Assembly (NCBI RefSeq): GCF_019966575.1
Contig: NZ_JAINFK010000006.1
Span: 62,001 to 126,000, forward strand
Direction of reading: 5' to 3'
Length of the DNA stretch: 64,000 nt
Source: Oricola cellulosilytica
GTDB lineage: Bacteria; Pseudomonadota; Alphaproteobacteria; Rhizobiales; Rhizobiaceae
Below the pieces are notes generated by a model that did not search any database, was not told where the DNA came from, and was given only the letters and a program-made list of their open reading frames with translations. The position numbers were made by a program, and so were the translations under genes. Below, piece after piece: positions 39,975 through 49,654 of this stretch. How positions within the stretch are numbered: the stretch's first letter is position 1; each line of letters opens with the position of its first letter.

Positions 39975-40498
39975 TCAGGCGACAGGTGGTTCGATCCACG
40001 CTGCAAGATGCCGCACTGGAATGCCGCGGGCAAGATCCTCACCCGATTGACGACCAGGCCCGCACTTCGCCAGCGCGTGATGTCTGGAGATGACGAGGCC
40101 GCGCGCCAGTGCCCGCCGTCTGGTGATCAGCCGCGCCAGCCACCGGTGAAAAAGATGCCCGGAAACCGGCGGGCGAAAACAGGCGGCGCCGGCGTCCGGC
40201 TTCGCGACGTGATCGATCACTGCCTCCGCCCAGCCTGCACGAAGCCGCGCGCCCGGTTCGAGAACAATCAGCCAATCGCTGCGGGCCGCCTCGACTGCCG
40301 TGCGCAGCGCACCATCGCCGTCACGAATAATGCGGCACACCCGGCTGCATCGGCGACGTCCGCTGTCTCGTGGCCCGAGCCACCGTCACTGACGATCACT
40401 TCGGAAACGTTCCCCTCTACCGCCTCGTGGACAAGTGGCAACAGCGAGCGCGCAAGCGCCGGCGCGTCGTCCTGCGTGAAGAACAATAGGGAAATCAT
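39975..40498 (-). pseudogene. Frameshifted family-2 glycosyltransferase
   Basis: Two overlapping frames together make one typical short GT2 protein. The first half encodes MISLLFFTQDDAPALARSLL and VSEVIVSDGGSGHETADVAD, then AAGC. The second half, in another frame, encodes CRIIRDGDGALRTAVEAARS, then DWLIVLEPGARLRAGWAEAV. The break lies at GGGTGTGCCGC near 40345. Removing one TG unit there would join the frames. It is either a real inactivation, a recent slippage or a sequencing error. Rhizobial genomes carry an intact GT2 gene here between moaB and the PA0069-type gene. The C-terminal part otherwise looks well conserved. Confidence 0.7.
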
Positions 40499-40642
40499 TT
40501 CGGTCCCGGAAAACGCTGCATGATTAGCAAAGCGGCGGGAAATGTCAAAACGTCTTTCAACTTTGTTCTTGTATTGTTCCGTTGCCTCGAATAGGAATAA
40601 AGTCATCAAGCCATTGATTCCAGCGCTTTCAGGGAGCCCGGG

Positions 40643-41806
40643 ATGGACGTCATATCAAGAGCTGACACGACCGCATTCGACAGCCCGGCCGATGGCGGGG
40701 CGGAACGTGCCAACACACTTATTGCCCGTGCGGGTTTTCGCGATCAGAGCCACCGGGCACGCGGGAGGGCGAGTGTCATCAATCCATCCGGACGTTTCGA
40801 GCCATTGGTGCGCACCGTCTTCGATGACGGCTGGAACAGTTTGGAGGATTTGCCGCCCTTCAAGACAGAAGTGCAGACGGAGCAGGCGCGCAAGATCATC
40901 ACGCGCAACACATCGCCGGATATCTCCTTCGACAGGTCGATTAACCCCTACAGGGGATGTGAGCATGGATGCGTTTATTGCTTTGCCAGACCGACGCACG
41001 CCTATATGGGATTGTCGGCCGGGTTGGATTTCGAGTCCAAGTTGTTTGCGAAGCCCGATGCGGCCAGACTTCTCGAAAAGGAGATCACCCGGCCCGGATA
41101 CCAGGTGCGTACCATTGCGATTGGCACCAATACCGATCCATATCAACCGATCGAACGCGAATGGAAGCTGATGCGCTCGATCCTGGAGGTTCTGGAACGT
41201 CATAACCATCCAGTCGGCATCGTCACAAAGTCGTATCTGGTGACCAGGGATGCCGACATTCTTTCCAGAATGGCGGATAAGGGTCTCACCAAGGTTGCCC
41301 TTTCGGTCACCACGATGGACCGGGGCCTGGCGCGAACGATGGAACCCCGCGCCTCGACTCCTTCGAAACGGCTGGAGGCCATTCGCATCCTGTCCGACGC
41401 CGGCATTCCGGCATCAGCCATGGTGGCGCCGGTCATCCCCGGCCTGAACGACCACGAAATTGAGAAGATTCTCGATGCCGTTCATGGCATGGGCGCACGC
41501 GAGGCCGGTTATGTGTTGCTGCGCCTGCCGCTCGAGGTGGCGCCGGTCTTCAAGGAATGGCTCCTGCGCCATTATCCCGAACGCTACCGCCACGTTCTGT
41601 CGCTGATCCGGTCTATGCGCGGCGGCAAGGACTACGACTCCGAATGGGGCAAGCGGATGCGCGGTACCGGCCCGTATGCATGGCAGATCGCTCGAAGGTT
41701 TGAAATTGCCAGCAAGCGGCTGGGTCTGAACAGACGCCGGCTGCAATTGCGGACCGACCTGTTTGTTGAACCGAAGCCAGAAAGCGAGCAACTCAGCCTG
41801 CTTTAG
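40643..41806 (+). CDS. PA0069-type radical SAM protein
   Basis: A 387-residue radical SAM enzyme. The 4Fe-4S cluster motif CxxxCxxC is in NPYRGCEHGCVYCFARPTHA near residue 110, followed by YMGLSAGLDFESKLFAKP. The C-terminal region has RGGKDYDSEWGKRMRGTGPY, characteristic of the PA0069 family. The reaction is unknown. AGGGAG lies upstream of the ATG at 40643. It precedes rnhB as in rhizobia. Confidence 0.92.
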   Translation: MDVISRADTTAFDSPADGGAERANTLIARAGFRDQSHRARGRASVINPSGRFEPLVRTVFDDGWNSLEDLPPFKTEVQTEQARKIITRNTSPDISFDRSINPYRGCEHGCVYCFARPTHAYMGLSAGLDFESKLFAKPDAARLLEKEITRPGYQVRTIAIGTNTDPYQPIEREWKLMRSILEVLERHNHPVGIVTKSYLVTRDADILSRMADKGLTKVALSVTTMDRGLARTMEPRASTPSKRLEAIRILSDAGIPASAMVAPVIPGLNDHEIEKILDAVHGMGAREAGYVLLRLPLEVAPVFKEWLLRHYPERYRHVLSLIRSMRGGKDYDSEWGKRMRGTGPYAWQIARRFEIASKRLGLNRRRLQLRTDLFVEPKPESEQLSLL

Positions 41807-41828
41807 GGCGAATAGGAAATTCCAACTT

Positions 41829-41874
41829 GACGGGCGGGTCGTCTGTCCCCTCCCCCCCCCCCGACCCACCCGTC
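41829..41874 (+). repeat. Hairpin with poly-C loop
   Basis: Left arm GACGGGCGGGTCG (41829-41841) pairs with right arm CGACCCACCCGTC (41862-41874) with one C-A mismatch. The loop contains CCCC-T and then an uninterrupted run of 11 C, whose last C overlaps the right arm. It begins 22 bases after the radical SAM stop, so it may act as a transcription end or RNA stability structure. Confidence 0.6.
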
Positions 41875-41949
41875 GAGAAGACCCTGAAAAATAGCGTCAA
41901 GCCACGGCCGTCCCCGCCAAATTGCTTGAGCATAACAGGGTCTTTCTGT

Positions 41950-42028
41950 GGGAACCGGAAGTGCACGCTGGAAAAGCGTGGTATGTCATACCGCACTATG
42001 ACAGCTACGCTCACAACTTCCGGTTCCC
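41950..42028 (+). repeat. Nested inverted repeats around the rnhB start
   Basis: A perfect 13-bp outer dyad (GGGAACCGGAAGT at 41950-41962 and ACTTCCGGTTCCC at 42016-42028) encloses two smaller perfect ones: CACGCT-GGAAA-AGCGTG and GGTATG-T-CATACC. The right outer arm is followed by ATCTTCTTTTTT. The folded shape is like a multi-branched leader or small RNA with a terminator. Confidence 0.55.
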
Positions 42029-42675
42029 ATCTTCTTTTTTCCGAACTCGAGCAGCCCCTCCAGCCCGACTTTCGAATTGAGCAGGAGTACTGGCAGGCCG
42101 GCGTTGAGCACGTGGCCGGGGTGGACGAAGCTGGTCGCGGGCCGCTCGCCGGACCCGTCGTCGCTGCAGCAGTGATTCTCGATCCATCCGCGGCAATTGA
42201 CGGGTTGAACGATTCGAAGAAGCTGACAGCGCGAGCGCGAGCGATGATGTTCGAGGTGATCGTCAGCAGGGCACGAGCGGTCTCGGTCGCCAGTGTCTGC
42301 GCCCGGGCGATCGATGCCTGCGACATACGCAAGGCGTCCCTTCGCGCAATGACCGACGCGCTCGCCGGACTCGCATTCGCGCCGGACACGGCGCTTTTTG
42401 ACGGCCGCGACATCCCCAACGGCATTCGACTTCGGGTTGCTCCGAGGGCCGTTATCAAGGGTGACGGGCGGTCGCTCTCAATCGCAGCGGCGTCCGTTGT
42501 TGCAAAGGTTACGCGTGACCGCATGATGATGTGTCTCGGTCGGCAGCACTCTGCTTACGGTCTCGAGAAACATATGGGCTACGGATCGCAAGCGCACCGG
42601 GATGCTATTGCCGCGCGAGGAGGCGTCCTGCGCGTTCATCGCTTCACCTTCAGCCCGCTCAAGAGCCGGCCATAA
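41983..42675 (+). CDS. rnhB: Ribonuclease HII
   Basis: A 230-residue enzyme cleaving RNA in RNA-DNA hybrids. Active-site region GVDEAGRGPLAGPVVAAAVI near residue 50, the second Asp region APDTALFDGRDI, and KGDGRSLSIAAASVVAKVTRD are diagnostic. The N-terminal start is uncertain: 41983 (GGAAAAG upstream) is chosen, 41998 is equally good by comparison with family starts. The start lies inside the nested inverted repeat, so RNA structure may affect its translation. Convergent with atpF. Confidence 0.95.
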   Translation: MSYRTMTATLTTSGSHLLFSELEQPLQPDFRIEQEYWQAGVEHVAGVDEAGRGPLAGPVVAAAVILDPSAAIDGLNDSKKLTARARAMMFEVIVSRARAVSVASVCARAIDACDIRKASLRAMTDALAGLAFAPDTALFDGRDIPNGIRLRVAPRAVIKGDGRSLSIAAASVVAKVTRDRMMMCLGRQHSAYGLEKHMGYGSQAHRDAIAARGGVLRVHRFTFSPLKSRP

Positions 42676-42679
42676 AAGA

Positions 42680-42701
42680 ACCGGGCTCCACAGAGCCCGG
42701 T
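42680..42701. terminator. Bidirectional terminator between rnhB and the ATP synthase operon
   Basis: A perfect 9-bp stem ACCGGGCTC/GAGCCCGGT with CACA loop. A-rich on the left and T-rich on the right, so it can end both rnhB and the minus-strand atp transcripts. Confidence 0.85.
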
Positions 42702-42726
42702 CTATCATTTTCTGTTGCTCGCCGGT

Positions 42727-43209
42727 TCAATTCATCCGGGACTTCACATCGGCAAGGGATTTCTCGAACAGTTCGGCTTCCGTCTTTCCGGTAACCTTGT
42801 CGCCAAGGATTTTCGTCGCCGCGGTTATCGCCAGTTCGACGGCGGATTCACGAACTTCGTCCATCGCCTCAACCTCCGCCTGCGCAATCTTCTGTTCGGC
42901 CAGAGCAGTGCGCCGGGCGACGTATTCCTCGGTTTTGGCACGCGCCTCCGCCGTGATCGCATCGGCTTCGCGTTTGGCCGCATCGACGATATCGCCAGCC
43001 TCCTCTTCCGCTTCCTGCCGTTTCTTCTGGTATTCGGCCAGAAGAGCTTGGGCTTCCTCACGAAGCCTACGCGCTTCTTCGAGTTCATTGCGGATCTTGT
43101 CGGCGCGGTCGTCAAGCGCCTTGGTGATCATTCCCGGCACCTTCATGTAGACGACGATGCCAAGGAAGATGACCAATGCGACAAGCGTCCAGAATGTTGC
43201 GTCGAACAT
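42727..43209 (-). CDS. atpF: ATP synthase Fo subunit b
   Basis: A 160-residue stator subunit. N-terminal membrane segment (FWTLVALVIFLGIVVYMKVP, residues 6-25) and a long charged coiled coil rich in Arg/Glu/Ala (RRLREEAQALLAEYQKKRQE). It joins b' in the peripheral stalk that holds F1 against rotation. AGGGAA precedes the ATG. Last gene of the atpI-B-E-F'-F operon. Confidence 0.95.
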   Translation of the reverse strand: MFDATFWTLVALVIFLGIVVYMKVPGMITKALDDRADKIRNELEEARRLREEAQALLAEYQKKRQEAEEEAGDIVDAAKREADAITAEARAKTEEYVARRTALAEQKIAQAEVEAMDEVRESAVELAITAATKILGDKVTGKTEAELFEKSLADVKSRMN

Positions 43210-43220
43210 AGGTCGTTCCC

Positions 43221-43769
43221 TCAGTTGCCAGCCGTCTTTAGCGCGCTGTCGATTTCGGTCCTGGTCACCGTTTCGCCGATCAATTTCTTGACAATCAGTT
43301 CGGTGGTCTCTGCGGCCACCGAACCGACGTCGGCCATTGCCTTGTCGCGGACCGCGGCGATGCGCGTTTCCGCTTCCGCAAGCTTGCCGGCGAGGTCGGC
43401 CTCGATCTTCTGGCGTTCGGCCTCCGCGGCGCTCTTCGCGGCATCGCGAGCCTTGTTGCCGATCTCGCCAGCGGTTGCCTTCGCTTGGGCGAGTTCCTGT
43501 TCATAAGCCGCGATCGCCTCATCAGCGTCGGACTTGAGCTCGTGTGCCCGATCGATGTCTTGGGCGATCCGGTCCTGACGGGTTTCCAAGATCCCGCCGA
43601 TACGCGGAACAATCACCTTGGACATAAACCAATAGAGAAACCCGAATGTCAGCGCGAGCCAGAACAGTTGCGACGCGAAAGTTGACGAATCAAACGGCGG
43701 AAACGCCCCGCCCTCCGCGCCATTTGCCGCCGTTTCCACACTAGCGGCCAGTGCTTCCGTTACAAACAT
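43221..43769 (-). CDS. atpF': ATP synthase Fo subunit b'
   Basis: A 182-residue second b-type stator subunit, the split form found in alphaproteobacteria and cyanobacteria. An N-terminal extension of about 30 residues precedes the membrane helix [20 protein letters not shown], then a coiled coil beginning [20 protein letters not shown]. It sits 11 bases before atpF on the same transcript, and GGGA precedes the ATG. Confidence 0.95.
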   Translation of the reverse strand: MFVTEALAASVETAANGAEGGAFPPFDSSTFASQLFWLALTFGFLYWFMSKVIVPRIGGILETRQDRIAQDIDRAHELKSDADEAIAAYEQELAQAKATAGEIGNKARDAAKSAAEAERQKIEADLAGKLAEAETRIAAVRDKAMADVGSVAAETTELIVKKLIGETVTRTEIDSALKTAGN

Positions 43770-43865
43770 GGACGTCCCTTAGACGGCAAGTAGCGCGGCT
43801 TGGCCACGCTGTTCCATGGAGCGGTCCGGCCATACACCCAGCCGGACCCTATCGGCACGATGCAA

Positions 43866-44093
43866 TTAAACTGCAAAGAGCAGCAGAAGCGCTACGAGCA
43901 GCGAAAAGATGCCAAGTGCTTCCGTCACGGCGAAGCCGAAGATGAGGCGGCCGAACTGACCGTCAGCGGCAGACGGGTTGCGCAGCGCACCAGAGAGGTA
44001 GTTCCCGAAAATGGTTCCGAGACCGATACCGGCTCCACCCATGCCGAGGCAGGCAATCCCTGCGCCGATGTACTTTGCTGCTTCCGCTTCCAT
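43866..44093 (-). CDS. atpE: ATP synthase Fo subunit c
   Basis: A 75-residue two-helix proteolipid of the rotor ring. The helices are [20 protein letters not shown] and [20 protein letters not shown]. The loop [11 protein letters not shown] connects them. The carboxylate for proton transport is the Glu in AVTEALGIF. The start is [10 protein letters not shown] at 44093 with a strong AAGGAG; the 46-residue longer frame is spurious. Confidence 0.97.
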   Translation of the reverse strand: MEAEAAKYIGAGIACLGMGGAGIGLGTIFGNYLSGALRNPSAADGQFGRLIFGFAVTEALGIFSLLVALLLLFAV

Positions 44094-44151
44094 GATTAGC
44101 TCCTTTGAATGAAATTGCGGTTTCTTTGGCGGCGTGCCGCCGGTTTGGGGG

Positions 44152-44904
44152 TCAGTGGCTCGGGTGCAATGCATCGTTGAGATACATGCAGGTGAGCACT
44201 GCAAAAACGTAGGCCTGAAGAAAGGCCACAAGGAATTCCAGACCGGTTAGCGCGACCGCCATCAGTAGCGGCAGGATTGCGCCGCCAATGCCCAGAACGC
44301 CGAAGGTCGAGAGAGAAACGACGAAACCGGCGAAGACCTTCAAGGTGATGTGACCGGCGAGCATGTTGGCGAAAAGACGGACCGACAGGCTGATCGGACG
44401 TGAAAGGAAGGATATCACTTCGATTGCGACAACGAGCGGGACGAGAATGCCCGGCACACCTTCCGGCACGAAAAGGCCCAGGAATTTCAAGCCATGCTTC
44501 ATGAAGCCGTAAAACACCACCGTGCCAATCACCAGAATCGCCAGCGCGAACGTGACGATGATCGAGGACGTTACGGTGAAAAAGTAGGGGAACATCCCGA
44601 TGAGGTTGGCAATGAGAACGAACATGAACAACGAAAACACAAGCGGAAAAAACCGCATGCCCTGCGTTCCCGCTGCGTCCCGCAGCATTGAGGCCACGAA
44701 CTCGTACGACATTTCCGACAGGGACTGCAGCCGTCCGGGCACCAGCCCGCGATTGGCCGTCGTCAGGTAAAGAAACAGTGAGGTCACGGCCACCGTCGCC
44801 ACCATAAACAACGACGAATTGGTGAACGAAAGGTCCAGGCCGCCGACATTCTCGATTGGAATGATCTTGCTGATCTGGAACTGGCTGATCGGATCGTTTG
44901 CCAC
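44152..44904 (-). CDS. atpB: ATP synthase Fo subunit a
   Basis: A 250-residue membrane subunit forming the proton half-channels. [20 protein letters not shown] and the conserved ring-facing Arg helix [20 protein letters not shown] (Arg near residue 170) are diagnostic, and [20 protein letters not shown] follows. It starts at GTG with GAGGGG upstream. Six or so membrane helices. Confidence 0.97.
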   Translation of the reverse strand: MANDPISQFQISKIIPIENVGGLDLSFTNSSLFMVATVAVTSLFLYLTTANRGLVPGRLQSLSEMSYEFVASMLRDAAGTQGMRFFPLVFSLFMFVLIANLIGMFPYFFTVTSSIIVTFALAILVIGTVVFYGFMKHGLKFLGLFVPEGVPGILVPLVVAIEVISFLSRPISLSVRLFANMLAGHITLKVFAGFVVSLSTFGVLGIGGAILPLLMAVALTGLEFLVAFLQAYVFAVLTCMYLNDALHPSH

Positions 44905-44939
44905 CGAAAACCCCTCGGTTGGTGCGCGGAGCGCAGCTG

Positions 44940-45347
44940 TTATTCGGTCTTATCCGGCTTGTCGCCAGACCCCATTGCAGATTTCGGCTCCGCCACCATC
45001 CCGGCGGACCGCAATACATTCAAGACACCGGCCGCGAAACCCAGAAGCAGGAAAATAACCAAGCCCCATGGCGACGTGCCGACAAAACGGTCAATGAGAT
45101 AGCCGATCCCCGCGCCCACAAGGATGCCGGCGATAAACTCGCTCGACAGCTTGAGGGCTTGCGCGAATCCGGCACCACCGCCCGACCCACGATCCTTCCG
45201 ACCTTTCGCCGAATTCTCGCTTCGTGCAGCCAATGCCGCATCCAGCGATCTGCGTCTGCCTTCCAGATCACCGCCGTCAGTGGGGTGCTTCTCATCCACC
45301 GAACCCTTGTCACGGCCTGGCATTTGTGGCGCATCTTTCTGTGCCAT
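44940..45347 (-). CDS. atpI: ATP synthase accessory protein AtpI
   Basis: A 135-residue protein with a hydrophilic N-terminal half and two membrane helices ([40 protein letters not shown]). AtpI helps assemble the c ring. The start at MAQKDAPQ (45347) is preferred to one 6 codons upstream. First gene of the atp operon; F1 genes are elsewhere, as in alphaproteobacteria. Confidence 0.9.
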   Translation of the reverse strand: MAQKDAPQMPGRDKGSVDEKHPTDGGDLEGRRRSLDAALAARSENSAKGRKDRGSGGGAGFAQALKLSSEFIAGILVGAGIGYLIDRFVGTSPWGLVIFLLLGFAAGVLNVLRSAGMVAEPKSAMGSGDKPDKTE

Positions 45348-45555
45348 CGGCCTAACCCAGAGCAATCATCGGAGATGTCGAGGACCCCATTGAAGTCGGG
45401 CGCAACATAGTTTCGCCACATGCCCTAGTCAAGGCGCAGCTACGCACCCTGATAGAGGGAAAAAATCGTTTTTAAACAATATGTTGCGCTGGTTCGACCA
45501 AATCGTCGCATGTGATTGCTTGCGCGCTATGCGCCACGGCAAGCGACTCTCGCGG

Positions 45556-46728
45556 TCAGCTCCATCCGCCGCGATACGTGCGGTAGAACACATGCAAGCC
45601 GATGCGAGCACGGCGCTGCATGCTCCTTGCCCAGCGCGGTCGGACATACACCGCGTGATAATGAGTCGACGAGCCGACCCCTTCGAGCCAGATCTTTCCA
45701 GCGGTCACCGCCATCGCCACATCTTGGGCGATTCTCCAGTGGCTTGGTGAATTGATCCGGTCCCGTTTGCCGTCGCAGGCGAAGGAAAACTGGCAACGAT
45801 TGCGCCATGTTTCATTCTGGTAAACGACGCCACAGATTGTGTTCGGGAACGCCGGATTGCGTACGCGGTTCAAAATTACCTGGGCCACGGCGGCTTGGCC
45901 CTTCACGTTCTCCCCACGCGCCTCGAAGTAGATGCCCTCGGCAAGGCAACGCTGTTCAGCATCGCTGAAGACGATCGGCGGGAGAGCAGAGCGTGCCCAC
46001 CGGTGATCGTTCTCCGGAACCGGAGGAATGAACCGCGCGGGTTTCGCCTCATCGGAATCTTTCAGCAGACTGGCGAAGGGGGAGCGGCGCGAGAAATCGG
46101 GCTTCAGCGGCGCATAGGCGGTGGCGAGCGAATCGGGAAGTTCGTTGTTGACGAGTTCAGCGAGCATGACCGGTACCTGCGGGTCGGGATACTTCCGCTC
46201 GCGGGGATGGAACGCGGTTGCGATCCGGATCTCCTCGCCGCCGATTTCCGGCTGCTTGAAGGTCATCATACCGTTTCTGTCTGGCACCGGCTGCATAAGG
46301 GAGCTCTGACGCTCCAAGACCGATCCGGCCGTAAAGTCTTTCGGAGGCGCGATCGGCGCCACGGCGGCGATACGGCCTCTCTTCTCCGCACGGTTAATGC
46401 GCTCCTCGTCCGGTGTGTCGGCTACCAGGGCTTTTTTCGGCAGAATCACCACGTCCCCGTTCGGGGCGGCGCCCGGCGACGCGATCGAGCCGGTCACCGT
46501 CGGATCGACCCCGAAGCTCATCTCGGCCTTGTGGACGGACCCGGCCGCCGACGGTACCATGAAGGTCTGCCAGCGGTCTGTGCCCGCATCCGTGCCGGTC
46601 AGAAGTCCCGAAACGTCCTGGAGCGCGATGGTTGTCGGGTTGAACAGGAGGGCGGCAGAAGCGAGGAGGGTGGGGACGGCAAAACGGGACGATTGCCGGC
46701 GAACGGCACGAAATATCTGGATCCCCAC
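45556..46728 (-). CDS. SleB-like cell wall hydrolase
   Basis: A 390-residue exported protein: N-terminal membrane or signal segment ([15 protein letters not shown]), a 220-residue Pro/Ala-rich spacer, then a Hydrolase_2/SleB domain about residues 255-390. Motifs: [20 protein letters not shown] (active-site Glu), [30 protein letters not shown] and [13 protein letters not shown]. Such enzymes cleave peptidoglycan. It starts at GTG with GGAG upstream. A perfect inverted repeat lies 51 bases upstream of the start, read on this strand. Confidence 0.88.
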   Translation of the reverse strand: MGIQIFRAVRRQSSRFAVPTLLASAALLFNPTTIALQDVSGLLTGTDAGTDRWQTFMVPSAAGSVHKAEMSFGVDPTVTGSIASPGAAPNGDVVILPKKALVADTPDEERINRAEKRGRIAAVAPIAPPKDFTAGSVLERQSSLMQPVPDRNGMMTFKQPEIGGEEIRIATAFHPRERKYPDPQVPVMLAELVNNELPDSLATAYAPLKPDFSRRSPFASLLKDSDEAKPARFIPPVPENDHRWARSALPPIVFSDAEQRCLAEGIYFEARGENVKGQAAVAQVILNRVRNPAFPNTICGVVYQNETWRNRCQFSFACDGKRDRINSPSHWRIAQDVAMAVTAGKIWLEGVGSSTHYHAVYVRPRWARSMQRRARIGLHVFYRTYRGGWS

Positions 46729-46778
46729 AACACCACTCCGAACTTACACAAAGCCACAAACTCGGGTGAAGATGATCG

Positions 46779-46801
46779 ATTAACCTTGATGGCCGGTTAA
46801 T
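46779..46801. promoter_or_regulatory. Inverted repeat with TTAACC half-sites upstream of the SleB-like gene
   Basis: ATTAACC (46779-46785) and GGTTAAT (46795-46801) are perfect 7-bp arms 9 bases apart, located in the 95-base gap between der and the cell wall hydrolase. The half-sites resemble CtrA motifs, though CtrA pairs are usually direct and 7 apart. Confidence 0.4.
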
Positions 46802-46823
46802 GCCCGCTTGTGAATCGGGGCGA

Positions 46824-48275
46824 TTAGCGCTTCTTTCTTGCGCGCCCGGCAAAGGGATTGTCGCTCGTACGCGTCAGTAACCGGATCGGGACGCCGGGAA
46901 GATCGAAGTCGGTGCGCAGTGTGTTCGTCAGGTAACGCAGATAGGATGTCGGCATCGCATCCGGGCGCGAACAGGACAACACGAAAGCCGGCGGACGCAT
47001 CTTTATCTGGGTCATGTATTTCAGCTTGAGCCGGCGACCGGCGACCGCCGGCGGCGGATGGTGCTGCACAACGCCCTCCAGCCAGCGGTTGAGCTTCCCC
47101 GTAGGAATCCGCCGATTCCAGACCTCGTGCGTGTGCGCGATCTCTTCCATCAGGCGGTCGAGACCGTAGCCAGTCTGGCCCGAGACCGGAACCGCGCGGA
47201 TGCCGCGAACCTGCGGCAACAGACGCTCTGTCTTTTCGCGCAGATCAGCGAGCGTTTCCTGGCGGTCCTCCACCATGTCCCACTTGTTGAACGCGATCAC
47301 CGGCGCGCGTCCCTCGCGGATAATCAGGTCGGCGATTTGAAGATCCTGCTTTTCGAACGGTATCTGCGCATCGAGCAGAACGACCACAACCTCGGCGAAC
47401 CGGATCGCGCGCAGCGCATCGCCGACCGAGAGCTTTTCGAGTTTTTCCTGGACACGGGATTTGCGCCGCATGCCGGCGGTGTCGAACAACTTGATCTCCC
47501 GACCGCGCCAGTTCCAGTCTACCGAGATGCTGTCCCGGGTAATTCCCGCTTCCGGTCCGGTCAGAAGGCGATCCTGATCGATCAGCTTATTGATGAGCGT
47601 GGACTTGCCGGCATTCGGCCGTCCAACAATCGCGATCCGCAGCGGCTTAGTCGCGTCGTAGACGGGGACGTCTTCATTTTCTTCATCATCCGCAGGAACG
47701 TCGTCGCCGACAAGCTCGCCGGGATTCCCGGCCCGGGAGACTTCATCATGTTCCCCGTCGTCGCGGGCAAGCGCCTTTTCCTCGCCGACCGCATTGACGA
47801 TCGCGTCACGCAGGTCTGCGAGGCCTAGCCCATGTTCAGCGGAGATGCCACACGGCTCGCCGATTCCGAGCGAGAAAGCATCGTAGAGACCCGCTTCCGC
47901 GCCCTTGGCCTCGGCCTTGTTCGCGACCAGCACGACGGGCTTTCCCGACTTGCGGAGAATACCGGCAAAAATTTCGTCGGTCGGGGTGAGGCCCGTCTTG
48001 GCGTCGATCATGAAAAGCGCCACGTCGGCGTCCTCAATCGCGCGAAGGGTTTGCGTCCGCATCCGACCCTGAAGGGTTTCGGCGGCGCCTTCCTCAAGTC
48101 CGGCCGTGTCGATGACGTCGAACTTCAGATCGTAGAGCTTCGCGGCATGTCTACGACGGTCACGCGTGACGCCCGGCGTATCGTCGACGAGCGCGATCTT
48201 GCGTCCGACAAGCCGGTTGAAAAGGGTCGACTTGCCGACATTGGGGCGCCCGACGATGGCGAGGACGAAGCTCAC
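46824..48275 (-). CDS. der: Ribosome-associated GTPase Der (EngA)
   Basis: A 483-residue GTPase with two tandem G domains for 50S subunit assembly. First domain: [32 protein letters not shown]. Second domain: [33 protein letters not shown]-like C-terminal domain ends in FAGRARKKR. The start is GTG, sharing GTGA with the upstream gene's stop, so translation is probably coupled. Confidence 0.97.
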   Translation of the reverse strand: MSFVLAIVGRPNVGKSTLFNRLVGRKIALVDDTPGVTRDRRRHAAKLYDLKFDVIDTAGLEEGAAETLQGRMRTQTLRAIEDADVALFMIDAKTGLTPTDEIFAGILRKSGKPVVLVANKAEAKGAEAGLYDAFSLGIGEPCGISAEHGLGLADLRDAIVNAVGEEKALARDDGEHDEVSRAGNPGELVGDDVPADDEENEDVPVYDATKPLRIAIVGRPNAGKSTLINKLIDQDRLLTGPEAGITRDSISVDWNWRGREIKLFDTAGMRRKSRVQEKLEKLSVGDALRAIRFAEVVVVLLDAQIPFEKQDLQIADLIIREGRAPVIAFNKWDMVEDRQETLADLREKTERLLPQVRGIRAVPVSGQTGYGLDRLMEEIAHTHEVWNRRIPTGKLNRWLEGVVQHHPPPAVAGRRLKLKYMTQIKMRPPAFVLSCSRPDAMPTSYLRYLTNTLRTDFDLPGVPIRLLTRTSDNPFAGRARKKR

Positions 48276-48943
48276 CCCTCGGCGACCTTGCCCGTCGCCG
48301 TGATAAGGTCGAGCATTAGGCTGGCGCGCTGCATGGTGTTGCGCGGTGCCGCGGGATCATCGAGGATCTGCTGGAACAGGGCCTTGGCATCGGCCAGGCG
48401 TTCTTCTTTCCAGGCTGCAAGGCCAAGCGCCTCGCGCGCGGCATGGCGCATCGGATGGCTGTCGGAGGCAAGCGGTTCCGCCCGCTCGGCCACGTCCGAC
48501 GCACTGCCGGAATCGACCAGGATGTACGCCGCGCGGATGCGGGCGATGTCGCGGATCGCGTCCGGTGCGGAGCCGTCTGCGGCGACCTCATCGAAAGCGG
48601 CGACCGCACCAGCCGCGTCGCCCTGCTGCTGAAGCAGCGTCGCCGCCCTCATCCGGGCGAGTACCGGGTAGGCGCCGTAGCCATCCTGCTCGAGAGAACG
48701 CAGCTCGGCGAGCGCCGCTTCGGTGTTGCCCTCGCCGGCATCATTGAGGGCCGCAAGAAACCTGTCCCCGGAGGCCGAAGCCCGGCTGTCCGTGTAATAC
48801 TCCCAGGCGCGATAGCCTGCGGTCGCAAGCACGATCGCGACGGCAGCACCGATCACGAACGGGCCATACCGCTTCCATATGCTCTGAAGCCGGTCGGATC
48901 GAAGCTCTTCCTCGACCTCGCGGATGAAACTGTCGTCGGACAT
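48272..48943 (-). CDS. TPR_21 / YfgM-like membrane-anchored protein
   Basis: A 223-residue protein. A charged N-terminus ([20 protein letters not shown]) precedes a membrane helix ([21 protein letters not shown]), then a helical TPR-like periplasmic domain ([20 protein letters not shown]). The topology matches YfgM, a SecYEG ancillary subunit, and the position before der matches other proteobacteria (BamB usually follows in E. coli, absent here). Confidence 0.88.
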   Translation of the reverse strand: MSDDSFIREVEEELRSDRLQSIWKRYGPFVIGAAVAIVLATAGYRAWEYYTDSRASASGDRFLAALNDAGEGNTEAALAELRSLEQDGYGAYPVLARMRAATLLQQQGDAAGAVAAFDEVAADGSAPDAIRDIARIRAAYILVDSGSASDVAERAEPLASDSHPMRHAAREALGLAAWKEERLADAKALFQQILDDPAAPRNTMQRASLMLDLITATGKVAEG

Positions 48944-49037
48944 TTGATTGTTTGCCGTGTCTTTTTATGTGCTGTGCGCTTTTACGGGTTTTGACAGCAA
49001 ATGAAAGGGGCGAAGGTGCGGCAGCGCATCGGCTGCT

Positions 49038-49607
49038 TCACGTCGCCAGCGGCACACCTATCAGCCAGCCATGCAACTGAAAGATGAACCAGAGCGTAAG
49101 GGCGACGCCCGCGACGACCGCGATAATGTCGTTGCGCACGGAGACGGTCCCGAATACCGGATCGCCGCGCCGCTTGACCGCAATCCTGTTCCAAACCGCC
49201 CAGCCGAGAAACGCCAGGAACAGGATAAGGGAGGCAAGATCGCCATTCGCCAAGAGGTGCGCGAGTGCCCAGGTCTTCACGGCGACGAGCATCGGATGTT
49301 TAAGAGCCTGCTTGATACGACCGGCGGGAAGCTGCGAAGCGACGAGAAAGATGAACGAAAAGAGCATCAACAGCGACGCGACATGCTTCATCCAGACGGG
49401 CGGCTCGTAAAGTAGAACTGTGTCGAGACGGGCCTGGCCATACCCCCAGACGAGGAGAATGAATCCCGCAATCGCGGCGACCGAATAGACGCCCTTCCAG
49501 ACCCCCTCCCCGCGGCTGGCGATCACCCTCTCCCGGAACCCCGGCGCAACCATTCGAACGCTGTGAATTCCGAGAAACACCACCAGTCCCAATACAAGCC
49601 AAATCAT
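49038..49607 (-). CDS. NnrU-family membrane protein
   Basis: A 189-residue polytopic membrane protein with about five helices: MIWLVLGLVVFLGIHSVRMV at the start, IKQALKHPMLVAVKTWALAH and DLASLILFLAFLGWAVWNRI later. NnrU proteins are related to isoprenylcysteine methyltransferases and linked to denitrification in some bacteria, but there is no nitrite or NO reductase near here, so another role is likely. Confidence 0.88.
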   Translation of the reverse strand: MIWLVLGLVVFLGIHSVRMVAPGFRERVIASRGEGVWKGVYSVAAIAGFILLVWGYGQARLDTVLLYEPPVWMKHVASLLMLFSFIFLVASQLPAGRIKQALKHPMLVAVKTWALAHLLANGDLASLILFLAFLGWAVWNRIAVKRRGDPVFGTVSVRNDIIAVVAGVALTLWFIFQLHGWLIGVPLAT

Positions 49608-49654
49608 CTATCCGCTCCCTTGTCCGGCAATCCCGCCTCCAGTAGCTTTGCCGC

